DNA from: Candolleomyces eurysporus
Taxonomy: Eukaryota > Basidiomycota > Agaricomycetes > Agaricales > Psathyrellaceae
NCBI GenBank assembly: GCA_027579435.1
Contig: JANBPK010001045.1
Coordinates: 62,001-126,000 of the forward strand
Direction: 5' to 3'
DNA length: 64,000 bases
Shown here: positions 61,382 through 64,000 of the stretch, piece by piece
Numbering within the stretch: the stretch's first letter is position 1
How the letters are laid out: each line of letters starts with the position of its first letter
Notes under the pieces: model-generated
Databases searched by the model: none
Seen by the model: the letters and a program-made list of their open reading frames with translations, nothing else
Told to the model about the DNA's origin: nothing
Made by a program: the position numbers and the translations under genes

Positions 61382-61870
61382 TCAGGCATCTTCGTGATAA
61401 GCATGTATGAAATGGTCGTCTACACAATGTGCCAGGCGAGCTGGAAATGATGGAAGCGCTGCAGGCCCCAGTTTGACAAATTTCCTCCTCCAACGCCACG
61501 ATCTCATCCAAATTGTCCTGGTTCCCGATCGCACCGAAGCGTGACTAGAGTTGGGACCGTACCTTGTCCAATACCCAGCCTCGGCGCTCGTGCCCTTCGA
61601 GAAAATGTTCGACGACAAGCTCATGGGTATAGTCGTAAATACGCCTCTTGCGTATCTCCCGGCACGCAGGGCAGCCCAAGCAACATTCTGGATGATAAAG
61701 TAGGCACCGTGACGGTTTGCAGTTTCCGACACTATCGAGAATGGCGACGTGTCTGAGTGGGAATCTTTCAAAGTGGAAAACCTGCCGACGCTATTGGTTT
61801 GCTCCAGGGCCGCGACATTACCATTGATCTTCTCGTCGAGAAGAGGATGTGCGCGCCTATCTACGAATCA
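61382..61870 (-). pseudogene. Chimeric gene fragment: unknown-family C-terminus fused to NLR tail
   Basis: Read on the minus strand, 61870-61560 matches the C-terminal exon of the 55.3 kb gene. It has ANRHGAYFIIQNVAWAALRA against PNRHGAILLRNVAWAALRAG, followed by AEAGYWTRYGP against AQRLSWMDPAL. Then 61510-61382 matches the NACHT protein's end: SFPARLAHCVDDHFIHAYHE against SFPARLTHRVDNHFMHAYHK. Upstream of this, in a different frame, FGAIGNQDNLDEIVALEEEI matches FDATRNRDSLAEIAELEKDI. The two frames within the tail show at least one frameshift, and there is no N-terminal part, so it is a broken copy. The 129-codon frame spanning the junction is probably not functional. Confidence 0.75.
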
Positions 61871-62034
61871 GTACGTTGCTGATGAGGAACTACGGTCACA
61901 CAACTTGGTCTAGAGCTCCGATGAGATCTGGGACGTGAACATTTGGATTTTCATCTCATAACCGTACTTAGATCCTACAACAATGTGTCTTGAGAAACTC
62001 CTACATCTGCTACCATCTGCATCTGGGTTTGCTT
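61871..62034. other. Spacer between pseudogene and GMC oxidoreductase
   Basis: Short non-coding stretch, 3' side of the GMC gene. Nothing recognised. Confidence 0.4.
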
Positions 62035-64000
62035 CTACTGGTACGTTTCCCGGATCAACTCTACCGCACGCTCAGCAACAATATACACTGGTGCTTGAGT
62101 ATGCCCGGTCGGAATCAGAGGCTAAAATTCGTGAGTTTGAATAGAGAATGAACAAAGTGAGACGGGACTCACAATCACAGATGCGTCAACAATCCTGAGC
62201 CCTTTGACTCCTTTAACCTTTAAATCTGGATCAACGACGCCTTCTTTCAATTTATCCCTTGCACTCATGGCAGCAGTTCCTGTAGCGTGGTACCCTGGCC
62301 CAGCCGTACCCCTGATAAACGCTTCGTTGAAGATTTCGCGAGGTGTGGTGTCCGAGTCGGGTGTAACGAGAGCGGTGATATAATCAGACCATGCCGGCGC
62401 GCTGAAGAATCGAATGGCGCGGGATACGCCAATACGGAGGGCTTCAACATCGAAAGGGTGCGTGAATAATCCGAGGTCGATGAGTGGAGGGTCGAATGGG
62501 TTTGAAGAACGAAGCTGTATGCTCCCTCCTATGTTAAGATCGACGGTCAGTACCCCGGGACTGCCGGGAAACCTGCCAGTGAGAGGACTCACGAGACTTG
62601 GGTGTTAATAGCATGACGACAGCCAAAACTCGGTTGTCCTCGTCCTACAAAGTATACGAGAGATAAGTCAAAGGAACCATCGCCATCCAAGTATGCATTA
62701 TACGCACTCCAGGGATTATTTCAAGATGAGGTGCGCTTTCCCCAGAAGAAGGATCTTCACCGTATTCTTCGAAGATCGATGCGTTCGAAGGAATCCGTGT
62801 CCATATGAAGGGTCGCCCTGAGAATGCCGAGCTCGCCAGAGGGCCTGTTCTAGTCGCTCTCCATTGTTCGAGAGCTTCGGGGCCAGGTCTATTAAAAGGA
62901 AGTTCGATCACAGGTACGGAAAGTCAGTTGAATAACACGTCAACTTACTGAGGCTGGGTAGTCCCAGTCGCGTTCCATACATTTAGAACGGCATGGTGGT
63001 CTGACATGCCCTTTCCGACATCAGGTAGGTCGTGGATAGTCGTTATCCCAAGAGCGCTGAGCTCCGTACGATTTCCGATTCCGGAGTTGAGAAGGATGTG
63101 TGGGGTATTGACGGTTCCACCAGACAGCACAACCTCCTTCTTGGCAGCGAGGACCCTTCGTGTGTTTCCCCCGGACCTAGGCGCCAGCTCGACGCTTCGG
63201 ATCTCCAGTTGTCCACCTGACCCCTCTTGATTTACGGGTAGCACTCGGGTGGCGAGAGTGTTGATCACAATGTCGAGATTGGGGCGACGTCTGACTTCGG
63301 TATTTAGATAGGCAGTTGCTGCACTGCTTCGCTCGCCATTCCCGAATGTATTCTGGTTCCAAGCTAACGACGATTCAGAAAGGTAGGTCTCAGAGTGAGG
63401 CAAAGAATATCAACTCACTGACTCCAATTGGATCACCCGAATTTGGATCGAGATTGAACGGGAACTCTCCGTTGAGTTGCTGGGCGGATTGCATGAAACG
63501 CCGATCGAACTCAGTGGGCTCGGACTGAACCAAGGAAACGAGCGTATTTCCGTTGTAACCGTGCACCTGGGGGTCGTACTGACCAGTGATGTTGCGGCCT
63601 CCAAGAGGAGCCACCCATTTCTCGTTCTATATGACATATCCAATCAGTAGTTATCCCATTCAAAGATGAAAGCGACATACACGCTTGATGAACGGAATTA
63701 GAGATTTCCACGACCATCCGGGATCCCCGGTAATCTTCGCCCATGCGTCATAATCATCGCCAGCGCCACGGGTGTATACCATACCATCTAGTCAATTGGA
63801 TGAGTATCAGATATGCAAACATGTAAAGAAAGCTTACTGATTGAGCTGGTTCCTCCGAGTACGTGACCTCTGGAGTACTCGATAGTCCTGTTGTTGAGGC
63901 CAGACAAGGGTTCGGTTACATAATTCCAATTGTACGTGCTGTTTATTTGATTAAGGAAGCCCGGGACCTTGAGATCGAGGACATCTTCATTGCTACAGNA
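62035..64000 (-). CDS. GMC oxidoreductase, aryl-alcohol-oxidase-like (5'-truncated)
   Basis: FAD-dependent glucose-methanol-choline oxidoreductase. In wood- and litter-decay fungi such enzymes are often secreted and make H2O2. The N-terminal FAD-binding start is off the window. Visible from the right edge: NEDVLDLKVPGFLNQI, TYNWNYVTEPLSGLNNRTIE, YSRGHVLGGTSSI (GMC signature 1 region), DGMVYTRGAGDDYDAWAKIT, then VVLSGGTVNTPHILLNSGIG (GMC signature 2). The C-terminal domain has TAGPGYHATGTAAMSARDK, with the first catalytic His, and GVVDPDLKVKGVKGLRIVDA. The last exon is PLIPTGHTQAPVYIVAERAV with the second His and ends ELIRETYQ at 62035-62037. About seven introns are visible. Alcohol oxidase versus other GMC specificity cannot be fixed here. 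Confidence 0.93.

Overview
This window is nuclear DNA from a filamentous fungus, most likely an agaricomycete (mushroom-forming basidiomycete). Genes are split by many introns of about 45-70 bp with GT..AG ends. Both strands are used at close spacing. The gene set is eukaryotic and fungal: ERG3, RPT2, IWS1/SPN1, YIP1-type, VPS51, TERT, GMC oxidoreductase and NACHT-TPR. No rRNA, tRNA, CRISPR array or intact transposon was recognised. I could not name the species.

Layout. 1-17 kb is housekeeping: a MUP1-like methionine permease (-, 3' end off the window), a ZC3HC1/Rsm1-type zinc-finger protein (+), a Dbp6-like DEAD-box helicase (-), the C-5 sterol desaturase ERG3 (-), a DUF1295 membrane reductase-like protein (-), a possible small gene (-), an AT-hook/Myb-like protein (+), VPS51 (+) and an unknown protein (-). 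17.7-36.7 kb continues with a YIP1-family protein (-), proteasome ATPase RPT2 (+), an F-box-like unknown protein with an apparent frameshift (-), the elongation factor IWS1/SPN1 (+), a Ser/Pro-rich unknown protein (+), a 3.4 kb gene-poor and partly pyrimidine-rich stretch, a small membrane protein (-), a TPR protein (+), a PBP2-like protein (-) and a Pro-rich unknown protein (-). 36.7-38.9 kb is gene-free and carries degenerate and direct repeats.

38.9-51.6 kb holds a full-length ABCC-type ABC transporter (-), a divergent complete telomerase reverse transcriptase TERT (+), and a thiol/glutathione peroxidase (+). 51.6-53.4 kb is non-coding and contains a tight cluster of perfect stem-loops.

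53.4-61.9 kb looks like an accessory island: a coiled-coil protein, a large protein of unknown family, a NOD-like NACHT-TPR protein, and a broken chimera. The chimera joins a paralogue of the unknown protein's C-terminus to a paralogue of the NACHT protein's C-terminus. The window ends inside a GMC oxidoreductase (-, 5' end off the window).

Sequence quality matters here. Several single N bases sit beside homopolymers. In three coding places (10957, 58924, 60326) dropping the N restores the reading frame, so some apparent breaks are assembly artefacts. The N bases at 18277, 18284, 18497 and 60513 are in frame instead. Exon joins were inferred by eye from splice consensus and protein continuity. 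Outer gene limits are more certain than each internal junction.
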